Shown here piece by piece: positions 51,050-61,559 of a stretch of 64,000 nt of DNA. The notes under the pieces were generated by a model. The model ran no database searches. It was not told where the DNA came from and saw only the letters and a list, made by a program, of their open reading frames with translations. Each line of letters begins with the position of its first letter. Positions within the stretch are counted from its first letter, which is position 1. A program made the position numbers and the translations under genes. The stretch comes from Paramecium octaurelia (taxonomy: Eukaryota > Ciliophora > Oligohymenophorea > Peniculida > Parameciidae): the NCBI GenBank assembly GCA_905182995.1, contig CAJJDP010000058.1, positions 398,932-462,931 of the forward strand, written 5' to 3'.

Positions 51050-51409
51050 TTCGTAGAGGAGAAACCTAGTATTCGATTTATTAAACCAACTTCCAACCCA
51101 AAACAGTCTTTGAGCAATAGAAAGGTAGTGTTACCTCAATCAGATTCAAATTCTCCTCTCACAAAGTCGGATATCCACTTACCACAAATCAATTCTATAC
51201 CAACTTCTCCAAAAAAGTTTTAAATAACAAACCACAAAAGACATTTGACTAATATTGATGAATAACACAAGAAAGTGGAATTCAGAAAGTCTATCTAAGT
51301 TATTGATTTCGTCAATAACATCATCACTAAAGATGTGATAGATGGAAGCGTTAAACCATTAAAAAAAAAATTGCAAAGATAACAAACCAAAATGGTAAAG
51401 AAGGAATGA
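50837..51409 (+). CDS. unknown Ser/Pro-rich protein
   Basis: 190 residues, no intron, starting MLVSPSRRLVKRDTKSMRPS. Low-complexity and rich in Ser, Thr, Pro and Lys, with several SP/TP sites (NSPLTKSD, PTSPKKFQ) and a basic tail ending TKMVKKE. No recognised domain; likely disordered and possibly phosphorylated. Its 5' half lies in the duplicated block. It is divergent from RPS15 with about 340 bp between starts. Confidence 0.7.
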
Positions 51410-51765
51410 GGAAATAGAGTGAGTAATATGATTTTTTTTATCTAATCTATATCGTAGAAATCTGATAATATTTCTTTTTTTTTCTTGATTTTAAGTGACA
51501 CCAGTTAATCAATTTATATCTACATCTCAACATATATTTAAAATAAATATATTTTATTTTTAATTGAAAAATAAAGATCTGATATATTTAGGATGATGAT
51601 TGGAGACTAGTAGCTGAATTATAATTTTAAAGTCAATGTACCTTGATTATACACCTATAAAATGGGTACTATGATCGAAATCGAGAAAGTAATTTAATTA
51701 TATAATGCAATCTGACTGCATGATATTGAAATTAATTATTCTTAATATTAATTTCATTAATTTAG
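51410..51765. other. AT-rich intergenic region
   Basis: 356 bp; nothing recognised beyond presumed terminator and promoter sequence between two plus-strand genes. Confidence 0.45.
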
Positions 51766-53216
51766 ATGTCTGCATAAATCTAAGTTTGTTTAGACACGTT
51801 GGCTTTTGATTAAATTGAAGAAATAGTTTTGATTAATGGATAGCCATCAGTCGAGTTAACTGTGTATACACCCTTTAGTTAATACTGTTTTGAAAGTAAT
51901 GAATGTGTTTATCTCAAGGTAGCAAGCCAATAAAGGAGTTCTATGAATATGTATAACATATCCAAAAACATTGTTTCGTGTTGCTGAGCCTAGACAAAGC
52001 TTAGATCGATCTCCTTCAAAGTGTGAAGGACAAAGCCAAAACAATCATCGCGATTAATAAACTAATTGGTGAGCTATTATATAGAAGAGATCTGATTACT
52101 AAATAAAAAGTAAATGATTGTGTTATCTAGAGACCATCAACTTATTAGGTTTGAATCAATAAATTTAAGTATATTCGCAAATCAAAGCTTTAGTATATCA
52201 TTTCTTTATACAGATTAGATTCCGAATATAGTCATGGGCTTCAAAATCTCCGATTCTAATCTTACTGTGTCATAAATGATAATAGTCAATTAATTTTTGG
52301 TTGTAACTTTGGAGAATCAGAGTTAATTGCAAAAGTTTGGCAAAATTTGGAATTTGATTGAACCTGAAATTATGGGTTAAATGATTGTATTTGTAATTGG
52401 AGAAGCAACTCCATTCCATAGAATCTTTGATAAATTTTATAGTTTCAAACTCTTTTGTGTGTAAAATAGTAATATACTCAATGATTAATTTAGTCAATGA
52501 TAAGTTGGTTGTAGGCACATGTTAAGGATCATTGATTATATACTAAATAACTGAGCATTCAATATAAGAGAAAACAACAATTTAAGTCTTGACATCTCCC
52601 ATATACAGAATCCACCAATTTAATGAAGAAATTTATCTTGTCACAGATAGTTAAGTCAAGATATTGGATCGATAGACTTTTGATTTAATCGGAGGAGGAA
52701 GTCTGAAAAATAGGTTGTAAGCAGCTTGGATTTCATGTCTAAATTTTGATGACAAAGAGAAACTCTTGTTTTTAGGTAATATTAAATATACATCATGTAG
52801 GTACTTCATAAGGTTTCATACTTGTTTATAAAAGGACTGAAAAGCTAGAGTTCTTAAATTAAATCAATTTTAATGTCAATACTCCAATCAAATCAATTCA
52901 AATTATGGATAATTATCTTTACCCATGTACTGATAACGGAGTTGCTATTATATAAATGAAATATATGGATAATCAATTCTAATACTAAGAGAAAACAGCA
53001 TTTGCAAGTTAGTTAAAATTAGTTGGGTTCATGAGGACCTAGAGTTCTGTATTTGGATTCACTTAATGTGGATTATTAGTATAATGGAACCCAGAAAATG
53101 GATAAATGAATTAAGCATATAAAATAGATAAAAATTGTTTATTTGGATTATATAAATAGAATTCAATATTTATTGTTACAAGTGAACAAATGATTCATAT
53201 AGTTAATTTTTAATGA
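51766..53216 (+). CDS. WD40-like beta-propeller protein
   Basis: Roughly 440-460 residues. The N-terminus (MSAQIQVCLDTLAFDQIEEI) precedes a short helical stretch (FYEYVQHIQKHCFVLLSLDK, LLQSVKDKAKTIIAINKLIG) like the stalk of B-box/coiled proteins. The rest reads as propeller blades: KQMIVLSRDHQLIRFESINL, ISDSNLTVSQMIIVNQFLVV, NDKLVVGTCQGSLIIYQI, EEIYLVTDSQVKILDRQT, EKLLFLGTSQGFILVYKRTE. A 23-nt intron near 51896 and a 25-nt one near 52775 are clear. At least two more joins (about 52070-52110 and 52380-52480) are needed and I could not fix them exactly, so damage there cannot be excluded. Function unknown. Confidence 0.65.
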
Positions 53217-53369
53217 AATCAATTAATTGTGATTTTTTATATTTATTATCAATTTATTTTTTATCCTTTTGATAATTTCATCCAACTCAATTTGAGAATG
53301 GGGTAAATATTACTAATTATTAAATCCTCTATTTATTATTATAATTAAAAAAAACAATATAACATATAA

Positions 53370-55235
53370 TCAGACATGTATCTTTCGCAACTCTACAAAT
53401 CCAGCTTAATCTTACACAGTTAAGTATTGTTACTTCTCATTTCTTTTTTATAACAAAAATAACTAATTGGTGCTTATTTGCATTGCTTCTACAGGGCCAT
53501 ACTTTCCATAGTCTAAAAATTCATTTACTATGAACTCAACATATGTTTACTCCTTTCTTGAATCTATATGATGAGCTTAAGTATCGATATTCATCACTAT
53601 GACCTTTGTATTAGGCACTTTATCAAAATATCCTCCAACAATAAAAATCTAGGTTGGATTTACCTAGTATGCAAAACTAAAGCTGGGTAATATAAAGTGA
53701 GGTTTTTTAAAATTTATAACTTGCCATTCTTTATTTTTCAGCTCTTCAACATAATTTAGAGGCTTGTTATTGATTTCAACTCCCCCATATTTGAAAATAC
53801 TTGAGTTATTATAACAAACCAAGGAACATCCTATTCCTGGCTTCTGGCAATCACTTAATTTAGCCCACTTTTAAGTTTGAATATTGTAACAAAAGGTATT
53901 AGCAGTCAATGCTTAATCACTATACCCAGAACAAATGTACAGCAGCTAATTATTTTCTCTAATATATACTAATTTATCTACATATAACATATCCGAAACC
54001 CCATCTGTTCGTATTACTTTAAGGAATTTATGTCACTTCTTTTAATGCTGGTATCTCATCATCTAACTCATAAACTAAGTGACAATTCATTCCCCCTATT
54101 ACAAAAACTCGAAACTATTCAAATATTATAGTCACAGCCTATTCTGAAATCTATTACGATTGAGACAAATCTAGTAGCTCTAAGAAGTAATTTTTCATTT
54201 TAAACAAATTTGATTATAAAATATTCCTAGTCCAAGGAATTCCATATGCGATAGATCGAGCTTCAGGTACATTCAGTATACAATATTACTTACGATAATA
54301 TTCAAAAGTCTCTGAAAATGTTATTTTTAAGTTGTCCTTTATCAGCTTTTGTGGTTCCTAAATTGATAGCGTTTGACAGAGCTCTTATAACTTTATTCTT
54401 TTGTGTGGATCCTGTTCCACCATGCTTTCTAAGTAGGATTTATAGGTGTCTCCATATTTCAATTAGATCTCTTTGATACTTTATTTGATATCTTCAAATT
54501 TCCTTAATTAGTCTATGCGTTTTAATAAAAAGAGCTATATAAATATAAGTCCTAAGGAATAAACTGCTTGAGAGTAGATGTGAGTAATATTTTTATAATC
54601 CTTCACTTATTCAGGTGCCTGATATAGTAAGCTTTCCTTTTTTGCTTTTTCTAAGGAATGTTAAGTTAATAAAATTGGAATGCAATTAAATTTCATACAT
54701 GTATCTGAACAAATCAAAATGCAAGACATTGTCACAGGATTAAAAGTAACGACTTATTATTATTGCAAATAATTAATTGACAAGATTATTGCCCTAAAGA
54801 ATACAACAATGTCCTCTTTCAATAATTATATTTTTTTTGACTAATTTAATTAAATAAATTACCTATATGTTCTCCAGATATTAATTTAAATTCTATGAAT
54901 AGGTATCAAACACTAAAATAAACTTGTATAATTTGTTTAAATTTTAATCAATCAACATGTCATATGTCTAGTTAACAATAAATATATACCCATTTATCTA
55001 TGCATAATAATCCATCAGAATTAATGATTTCATATTTGTGTATTTCATCTATGTACTTTAAATGTTCTTTTTCATTCGAGATTAATCTTTCCAACAGAAA
55101 CATTTTATTATTTTTCTTTCTATTATATACTTTTATGATTTTCATATTAACATCTTCATCAATAAGTTCTTCCTATTCCAGCCCATCCAATACTCTATCA
55201 AAAGGAGTAAATTTAGAAATTTTCTTCTTTATCAT
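53370..55235 (-). CDS. pseudokinase-Kelch fusion protein
   Basis: 593 residues after introns of 22, 22 and 40 nt (exact multiple of three; the 40-nt one is inferred). The N-terminal ~310 residues follow a protein-kinase fold: an N-lobe without a glycine loop or VAIK lysine (IIKVYNRKKNNKMFLLERLI), a C-lobe with LLYQAPEQ (APE motif), VYSLGLIFIQLFLLKR and MVEQDPHKRIKLQELCQTL. The catalytic loop is VVTFNPVTMSCILIC in place of HRDLKPxN, and no DFG is seen, so it should be inactive. The C-terminal half has Kelch-type blades (VFVIGGMNCHLVYELDD, FKYGGVEIN, FIVGGYFDKV). Likely a scaffold. An upstream ATG-rich region may hold a further exon. Confidence 0.78.
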
Positions 55236-56904
55236 CACTGAAAATAAAATTAGAATTTTTATTATTGCATCATTTTATGTAATACAAAATCTTGTCCCTC
55301 TTTCTAATTTCGATTATTTATATTTTTATGAGCTCTTCTTCACAACATAAATTGTAAGGAGGATTTTAAAGGAATCTAGAACCCTTTTTTGGTTTAAATA
55401 ATAGGCTTTAGGATTGTTATCAATCTGATATCATTTTTGAATGCAATTAGAATTCATACATGTATAAATAAAGCGGAACGGATTTTAGGTTATTTTAAAT
55501 TCTTCAAGATTCAATAATTTGTAGACAAGAAATAAAATTATATTTAAACAATTAATTCTATATATTTGTATCTTTTACAAGAAAATTCATCAAAAGTGGA
55601 ATCGAGCTAAATAAATTTGGCTGTGGATGATAGCATTAGGGGCTTAAAATGCGAAATATTTATTAGTTAAATAGGAGGAAATTGCGTACTAAATTCCTGT
55701 TAAACTTCTGGTTCGACTTTAAATACTTTTGCATAGCTAATAGCATTAATCTAGAATATCTCTCTTATATAGATAGATCTAAATTGTTAAAAAAAGTTGG
55801 AAAGAAATATGTGTAATTAAAATAAGAATATCAAATATGAATTGTTGGAGGAGGCAACCTAGTTTATTGAAATCATACTATTAAAATCATGTTATGAAAA
55901 TGACTGGAACGATTCAATAGTACGATTGTTAGGTTTTATGGATTAAAAGATGAGGATAAACTTACAGATCAAATAAATTATTTAAAAATAAGAAGCAATA
56001 TATTAATGAATTGTGTTAAAAAATTTTAATTAATTTATAAATATATTATAAAACATTTATGCCTCTTTTTACAAATTTAAATTATTAAAGCTAAGTACTT
56101 TTAAATTCAAAATTGTTCTCTAAAATCCTAATTTTACTTATAATTTCATGAGCTTGGTGTTTTATAATAATTATAGACATGGAAAGTAAATATTATTATT
56201 TGTTAGTTAAAAGATACATCTGAATTAACTATCAAGGTTAATCGTGTGAATAGTTGTCCTACAATAAATTATGAAAATCAATTTTATTATTTTATCATGT
56301 TTCAAAAGATTTAAATTATTAAAATTTATTGAAAGTATATCGCTGCATTCTCTAAAATTACAAAGAATATCATTATGTCAACCGTTTTAGCTTAGTTAAG
56401 TTTCATTGAGATATAAATTGTTTTCTAATTTTGTTATTAAACCTCAATATAACTGATGAATTTAAGATGACCATAGACAATTTCGATAAATTCATTATGA
56501 GATTATGAAATAAAAGATGCCGGTTCAAGTTATCAACACTAATGAAGGTTCTTATTAGATATTCTTTAATATCTAAGTAGGGTTTCAGTTTTTTGTTCTT
56601 TTTAATTCAATAATTTATAAAATATATTTTGTTTAAGGACTTACCATTAAAAATTTAAGTTAAGATAAGCGATTTTAGAATTTGGATGTTCTTAAACTGA
56701 AAAATTCATTAACAAAGCCCAAGTGTCTATTTCTATTTTTCAATTTTATTATACAAAAAATTCCTAAATTCACTGACATGATGCTAAATATTGTTATTTG
56801 TCATTCATATTGATCATTATTAATGAATCTCACACTCTAAAGAATAAATATACAGTTTAAATAATAAGTCAATAATAAGAAAATAAATTAATAGATAGAT
56901 TATT
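55236..56904. other. intergenic region with kinase-like relics
   Basis: At about 55360-55500 (minus) a short stretch matches part of the adjacent pseudokinase: the sequence around TCMNSNCI resembles TCMKFNCIPI of the gene, so it is a remnant of a tandem duplicate. A plus-strand open stretch at 55627-56009 (with KYELLEEATQFIEIILLKS) and another at 56517-56813 (MPVQVINTNEGSYQIFFNIQ) have weak coding character but no firm structure. The rest is featureless. Confidence 0.4.
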
Positions 56905-57165
56905 TCAATTCAATTCCCTTCTTTGAAACTTTTAATGTAAAAAGTTATTCCACTAATGAAGCTAATCTGTTAGGATTACATGATCACATCTTTTTTTAGT
57001 AGTTTTTGTTTTTTTTTCAAAAGGAGAAACACACCTAAGAGGTTTCTTATGATTGAATCTATTATTCTTTAACTAAATTGGAATCATTTCTTCTTCTTCT
57101 ATTATTGGCTATGTATCCCCGAAGCATTAAAGAAAACTTAAAGGCGATTTTGATATTTTTTCCAT
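56905..57165 (-). CDS. small basic ORF, unknown
   Basis: 86 residues in one frame from ATG to TGA: MEKISKSPLSFLQCFGDTQP, an acidic patch (IIEEEEM), then a Lys/Arg-rich region (NHKKPLRCVSPFEKKTKTTK) and RRELN at the end. Contains two SP sites. No homologue recognised. Its moderate length and Gln-TAA/TAG use are compatible with a real gene, but it is isolated in a low-density stretch. Confidence 0.4.
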
Positions 57166-58129
57166 AAAAATTTAATAAAATAATTAGTTATGTTTTAATA
57201 ATCATCAAGCTTGCTCTTCTAGACTGATAATACATCTCATTTTTAATTAGTGAACGTATTTATGAAACAGATTTGTTATAATGGAATGTCCAGAAAATTT
57301 GTGGACCTAGTTATTATTATTGAACTACATCTCATATATATTTACTAGCCAAAATATTACTCAATATAAAATGAAATTAAAAAGGAGTGAAATTCCTTCA
57401 ATGAGAGGAAACGCAACTTAACCTAGAAATGACCTTGTATTGTTCTTGTATCCTTATTTCGAAGAGGGCGTTTCTAAGAATTGTTGATAGAAAATGGAAA
57501 ATTGGTTTATACGACTTCTAGTATTAAAAATTTAATATGAAAATTTCTGGCAAATATTTCTATAATCCGAGCTCATTTTCTTTAATCGAGAAGTAAGTAT
57601 TAAGTTTTTTAATTAAACATAAACAGTTTATATTATCAACAGTCATTAGTAATGGTGATTGATTGTCACAAGGTCATTCCATTTCCGTGGTGTACCTGAT
57701 CGGGATGTTAGAATTTGTGGTGTAGATAGTTATTCCATGAGATAAGTTCGTCAGTTATAACTTAAATGCTCTTCTTTCTTCTTTGTATTTTACTTTTTGA
57801 GATTTCAAGTGCAATGTGGTGATTAAAATAGTGCTTTTTTGGAGAATCGTATTATTAATCATCTCCATTGATCGGACTAGTATCGCCATTCAAAATTAGT
57901 TAAGTAATTGGATGATATTGGATAGTTTACATAAGAGGGTTATTTAAATAGTGTTGTATTTTTAATATTAATTTAAATTACTGTTGCATGAATAAGACTT
58001 GTTCGATTAAAAATGTAAAAGATTTGAACCAAATTTATGGGAATGATATTTTATTTTAAAATTAATACGCATCATTATTATTTCTAGAATAAAGTGAAGT
58101 TAATTAAACAAATAATATAAATCAAAATA
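57166..58129. other. 964-bp region with degenerate coding traces
   Basis: On the plus strand, fragments such as MRGNATQPRNDLVLFLYPYF (near 57400) and FRGVPDRDVRICGVDSYSM (near 57690) look protein-derived, yet each is closed quickly by TGA and no intron pattern joins them. Probably a decayed gene of unrecognised family. Confidence 0.3.
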
Positions 58130-59225
58130 TCAATATAGTTTTTAAAAGAATTTATGTTCTAGAATTTGTTTACAATTAATTCTACGATGATGATCTATTT
58201 AAAACATCAAATAAAGAAGATCAAGAAGATCCTGGTCTTCTATAATTTGATGTAATTATTTGAAATTCTAGACTTTTGGAAGAGAGTTAAATCTGGATTT
58301 AAATTTGGAACGTTGTTTCATGTACGAGGGAATGGGTCCAAAGATGGATTGTATAATAGCCAGATGCATTAAATCGTTATTGCCTACTTTAATAAAAACT
58401 CTTCCTATATTGAGGTTTGTTTTTTGTATATACCAGTGTATAATTCTACTATGAGGCAAGCTAGACTCCAGATGTCACTTGAGGTGTCCCAGGTGTCGCA
58501 TCGCATAATGACCTCAGGTGCTCTGTATTACCTAGTATTGATGACGGTACTGTGATGTTCATTGGCTTGAGTGGCACCTCCCATGTCTATTAGTTTAACT
58601 AAATGTCTTAGTCATTTAATTGATCTGGGTACTTTTGTTGATTGGCAAAGACAACGTTTTCGGGCTTGAGATCGGTGTGTGTGATTCCGAGGGAATGCAT
58701 AAACATTAGTGAGGTAGTGACTTATTTAAAGATTGATTGGATTTCCTTAATGTTGAGTGTGTGTGATTGGATATAATCATGGAGATTGATGTCAAGCTGT
58801 TTAAATTGTTGAATATGCTACCCTTTCAAGTAAAATACAATGATAGTCCTACCAAGTGAAGTAATCATAGAATTTGACGATACCCGCCTCACCGAAGGGG
58901 TCACGTAACTAGATTTTTCTTAAGACATCCACTTCTGTATGATCAGTTTCGCTCAAGATCTGAATATTAATCTAATAACTTTCACAGCATATGGGTTTCC
59001 CTGTTGGTCAATCACTTCTAAAACCATTCCGAATGTGCCCGAACATAAATATTTCGTTATCACATATTTGTCTATTTTGTCTCCGATTTCATAGTGGAAG
59101 TGGCATCCACTGCTTGAAGAACTCCCTGATGAGCTACTGCTACTTGATGAACTAGAAGAAGAAGAGCTGCTGCTACTCCCACTGCTACTCCCACTGCTAC
59201 TACTATCGGTAGTTGATCTAGCCAT
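58130..59225 (-). CDS. LAMMER/CLK-type kinase, copy 1 (one frame break)
   Basis: About 340 residues. After a poly-Ser/Gly tract (about 35 residues) the domain has FHYEIGDKIDKYVITKYLCS, THTDLKPENVVF (the TD at HRD is typical of LAMMER kinases), LIDMGGATQANEHHSTV, INTRQYRAPEVI and DIWSLACLIVELYTG, closing with RRINCKQILEHKFF. Introns of 20, 25 and 29 nt. The frame shifts by one base between NDQDIQ and LIDMGG near 58600, and the remaining length is 3n+2, so one base is probably missing through sequencing error or the gene is broken. LAMMER kinases phosphorylate SR splicing factors. The N-terminal portion lies in the duplicated block. Confidence 0.82.
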
Positions 59226-59832
59226 CAATCTACTTTAAATTGCTTAAATCACTTAAGTTTGGAAGTATCGCGACTTCTACTCCTGATTTTGTAGTGCATT
59301 GTCTACGGCTCTGGTGTTTGCATTCTAATTTATTTTATATTTTTATTAATGATTTAATCAAATCAAACATTTGGTTTAATACCAGACACCGACTATCTGA
59401 CAGTTGAACCTGAACTTTTCACGACTGACCTCGTTACCGTACTACTCGTAGTCACAATCTCTAATACACCTCATAGCCATACCTTCTGCTTTTTCAGAGC
59501 TTCTAATTCAATTTCAGCATTCATCAATTTCTCTTGAGTCTCACTATAATCATGGTTTATTTCCTAAAACTTCCTCTTCCACACTTCCGCTTCATTGTTG
59601 ACTTCTGTTATTCTTTAAGTAATCACTTCGCTGCGAGTCTGTTCAATTAAAACTCTCAATCTTTGATTCTCATCTTCTAGTTCATGAACCTAAATTTAAA
59701 TTGTACATTTACTCTTGTATTGTCCATCTCCTTAACTATTTACACCTCCTTCTTCTTCTCTAATTCTGCAATAAGAGATTATAAATAGAGCACTTCATCT
59801 CTCCAAGGTGCTTCAATTTCTTCTCTTGATAC
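58473..59832. repeat. 1360-bp direct duplication, copy 1
   Basis: Matches 59834-61193 at an offset of 1361, ending at the single N at 59833. I saw one difference: ttttcggg near 58660 versus ttttcagg near 60021. Consistent with unmerged contig ends. Confidence 0.95.
59363..59832 (-). CDS. coiled-coil protein, C-terminal part only (artefact copy)
   Basis: The C-terminal section of the gene seen complete at 60724-61531, cut at the N. It is not a separate gene. Confidence 0.85.
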
Positions 59833-59833
59833 N
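59833..59833. other. single-N scaffold join
   Basis: One N between near-identical 1360-bp blocks; contig junction. Confidence 0.9.
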
Positions 59834-60586
59834 TGTCACTTGAGGTGTCCCAGGTGTCGCATCGCATAATGACCTCAGGTGCTCTGTATTACCTAGTATT
59901 GATGACGGTACTGTGATGTTCATTGGCTTGAGTGGCACCTCCCATGTCTATTAGTTTAACTAAATGTCTTAGTCATTTAATTGATCTGGGTACTTTTGTT
60001 GATTGGCAAAGACAACGTTTTCAGGCTTGAGATCGGTGTGTGTGATTCCGAGGGAATGCATAAACATTAGTGAGGTAGTGACTTATTTAAAGATTGATTG
60101 GATTTCCTTAATGTTGAGTGTGTGTGATTGGATATAATCATGGAGATTGATGTCAAGCTGTTTAAATTGTTGAATATGCTACCCTTTCAAGTAAAATACA
60201 ATGATAGTCCTACCAAGTGAAGTAATCATAGAATTTGACGATACCCGCCTCACCGAAGGGGTCACGTAACTAGATTTTTCTTAAGACATCCACTTCTGTA
60301 TGATCAGTTTCGCTCAAGATCTGAATATTAATCTAATAACTTTCACAGCATATGGGTTTCCCTGTTGGTCAATCACTTCTAAAACCATTCCGAATGTGCC
60401 CGAACATAAATATTTCGTTATCACATATTTGTCTATTTTGTCTCCGATTTCATAGTGGAAGTGGCATCCACTGCTTGAAGAACTCCCTGATGAGCTACTG
60501 CTACTTGATGAACTAGAAGAAGAAGAGCTGCTGCTACTCCCACTGCTACTCCCACTGCTACTACTATCGGTAGTTGATCTAGCCAT
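59834..60586 (-). CDS. LAMMER kinase, N-terminal part only (artefact copy)
   Basis: Same as 58473-59225, starting MARSTTDSSSSGSSSG and cut at the N within the kinase C-lobe. The apparent frame break near LIDMGG is present in this copy too, so it is not a random error of one contig end unless both derive from the same reads. Confidence 0.85.
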
Positions 60587-61193
60587 CAATCTACTTTAAA
60601 TTGCTTAAATCACTTAAGTTTGGAAGTATCGCGACTTCTACTCCTGATTTTGTAGTGCATTGTCTACGGCTCTGGTGTTTGCATTCTAATTTATTTTATA
60701 TTTTTATTAATGATTTAATCAAATCAAACATTTGGTTTAATACCAGACACCGACTATCTGACAGTTGAACCTGAACTTTTCACGACTGACCTCGTTACCG
60801 TACTACTCGTAGTCACAATCTCTAATACACCTCATAGCCATACCTTCTGCTTTTTCAGAGCTTCTAATTCAATTTCAGCATTCATCAATTTCTCTTGAGT
60901 CTCACTATAATCATGGTTTATTTCCTAAAACTTCCTCTTCCACACTTCCGCTTCATTGTTGACTTCTGTTATTCTTTAAGTAATCACTTCGCTGCGAGTC
61001 TGTTCAATTAAAACTCTCAATCTTTGATTCTCATCTTCTAGTTCATGAACCTAAATTTAAATTGTACATTTACTCTTGTATTGTCCATCTCCTTAACTAT
61101 TTACACCTCCTTCTTCTTCTCTAATTCTGCAATAAGAGATTATAAATAGAGCACTTCATCTCTCCAAGGTGCTTCAATTTCTTCTCTTGATAC
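59834..61193. repeat. 1360-bp direct duplication, copy 2
   Basis: Repeat of 58473-59832; sequence continues uniquely past 61193 into the 5' half of the coiled-coil gene. Confidence 0.95.
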
Positions 61194-61531
61194 TACTCCC
61201 AATCTTACTACTGTTTATTATGATGGACCGCAAGATGATTAACCACAAGGAGTACAGCATTATTAAGTTTAACCACATCCTCCAAGGAGTATAGATTGTC
61301 CTGGAATCTATTGGGATTGTAATTAGTAATTGGTGCTTAACACTTTGCTTGAATAAGAATTTAATTTCCCTTTTTTATGCCAAAATTGATATCCCTCTGG
61401 TCTCGAAGATCTAGTATACTTTGTTGTCTTCAATTAAACAACAGTTATAGTACATATTCTGTTTAAGGAAGAGTGACTTATTTCCTTTCTTCTACAAATG
61501 ATTCAGGTCTAAGTGTTGGGAAATAACTCAT
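60724..61531 (-). CDS. Cys/Gly head plus coiled-coil protein
   Basis: 244 residues after introns of 26, 23 and 24 nt (exact multiple of three). The N-terminus is MSYFPTLRPESFVEERKQVT. A Gln/Cys/Gly-rich head (GGCGQTQQCCTPCGQSSCGP) follows, then a coiled coil from REEIEAPWRDEVLYLQ to LMNAEIELEALKKQK, and a Ser/Thr/Val tail ending SGIKPNV. This head-rod-tail plan recalls cortical filament or epiplasm proteins of ciliates; I cannot name it. The start codon is 28 bp from that of the divergent RING gene. Confidence 0.78.
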
Positions 61532-61559
61532 GTATTAATTTTTATTTCTTTAATTAATT
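61532..61559. promoter_or_regulatory. 28-bp divergent promoter interval
   Basis: Only 28 bp of T/A-rich sequence separate two divergent ATGs, so 5' UTRs must be nearly absent or overlap, and core promoter elements probably lie inside the coding regions. Confidence 0.6.

Noticed and set aside
55000-55350. Plus-strand ORF of 116 codons with hydrophobic stretches
   Set aside because: Antisense to the N-lobe of the pseudokinase-Kelch gene; hydrophobicity arises from complementing Lys/Asn/Gln-rich sequence.
55700-55730. tRNA B-box-like ggttcgactt
   Set aside because: No matching A box, cloverleaf or anticodon arm around it.
59130-59215. Poly-Ser tract as a repeat element
   Set aside because: It is coding sequence using mixed Ser codons at the N-terminus of the LAMMER kinase, not a simple repeat insertion.
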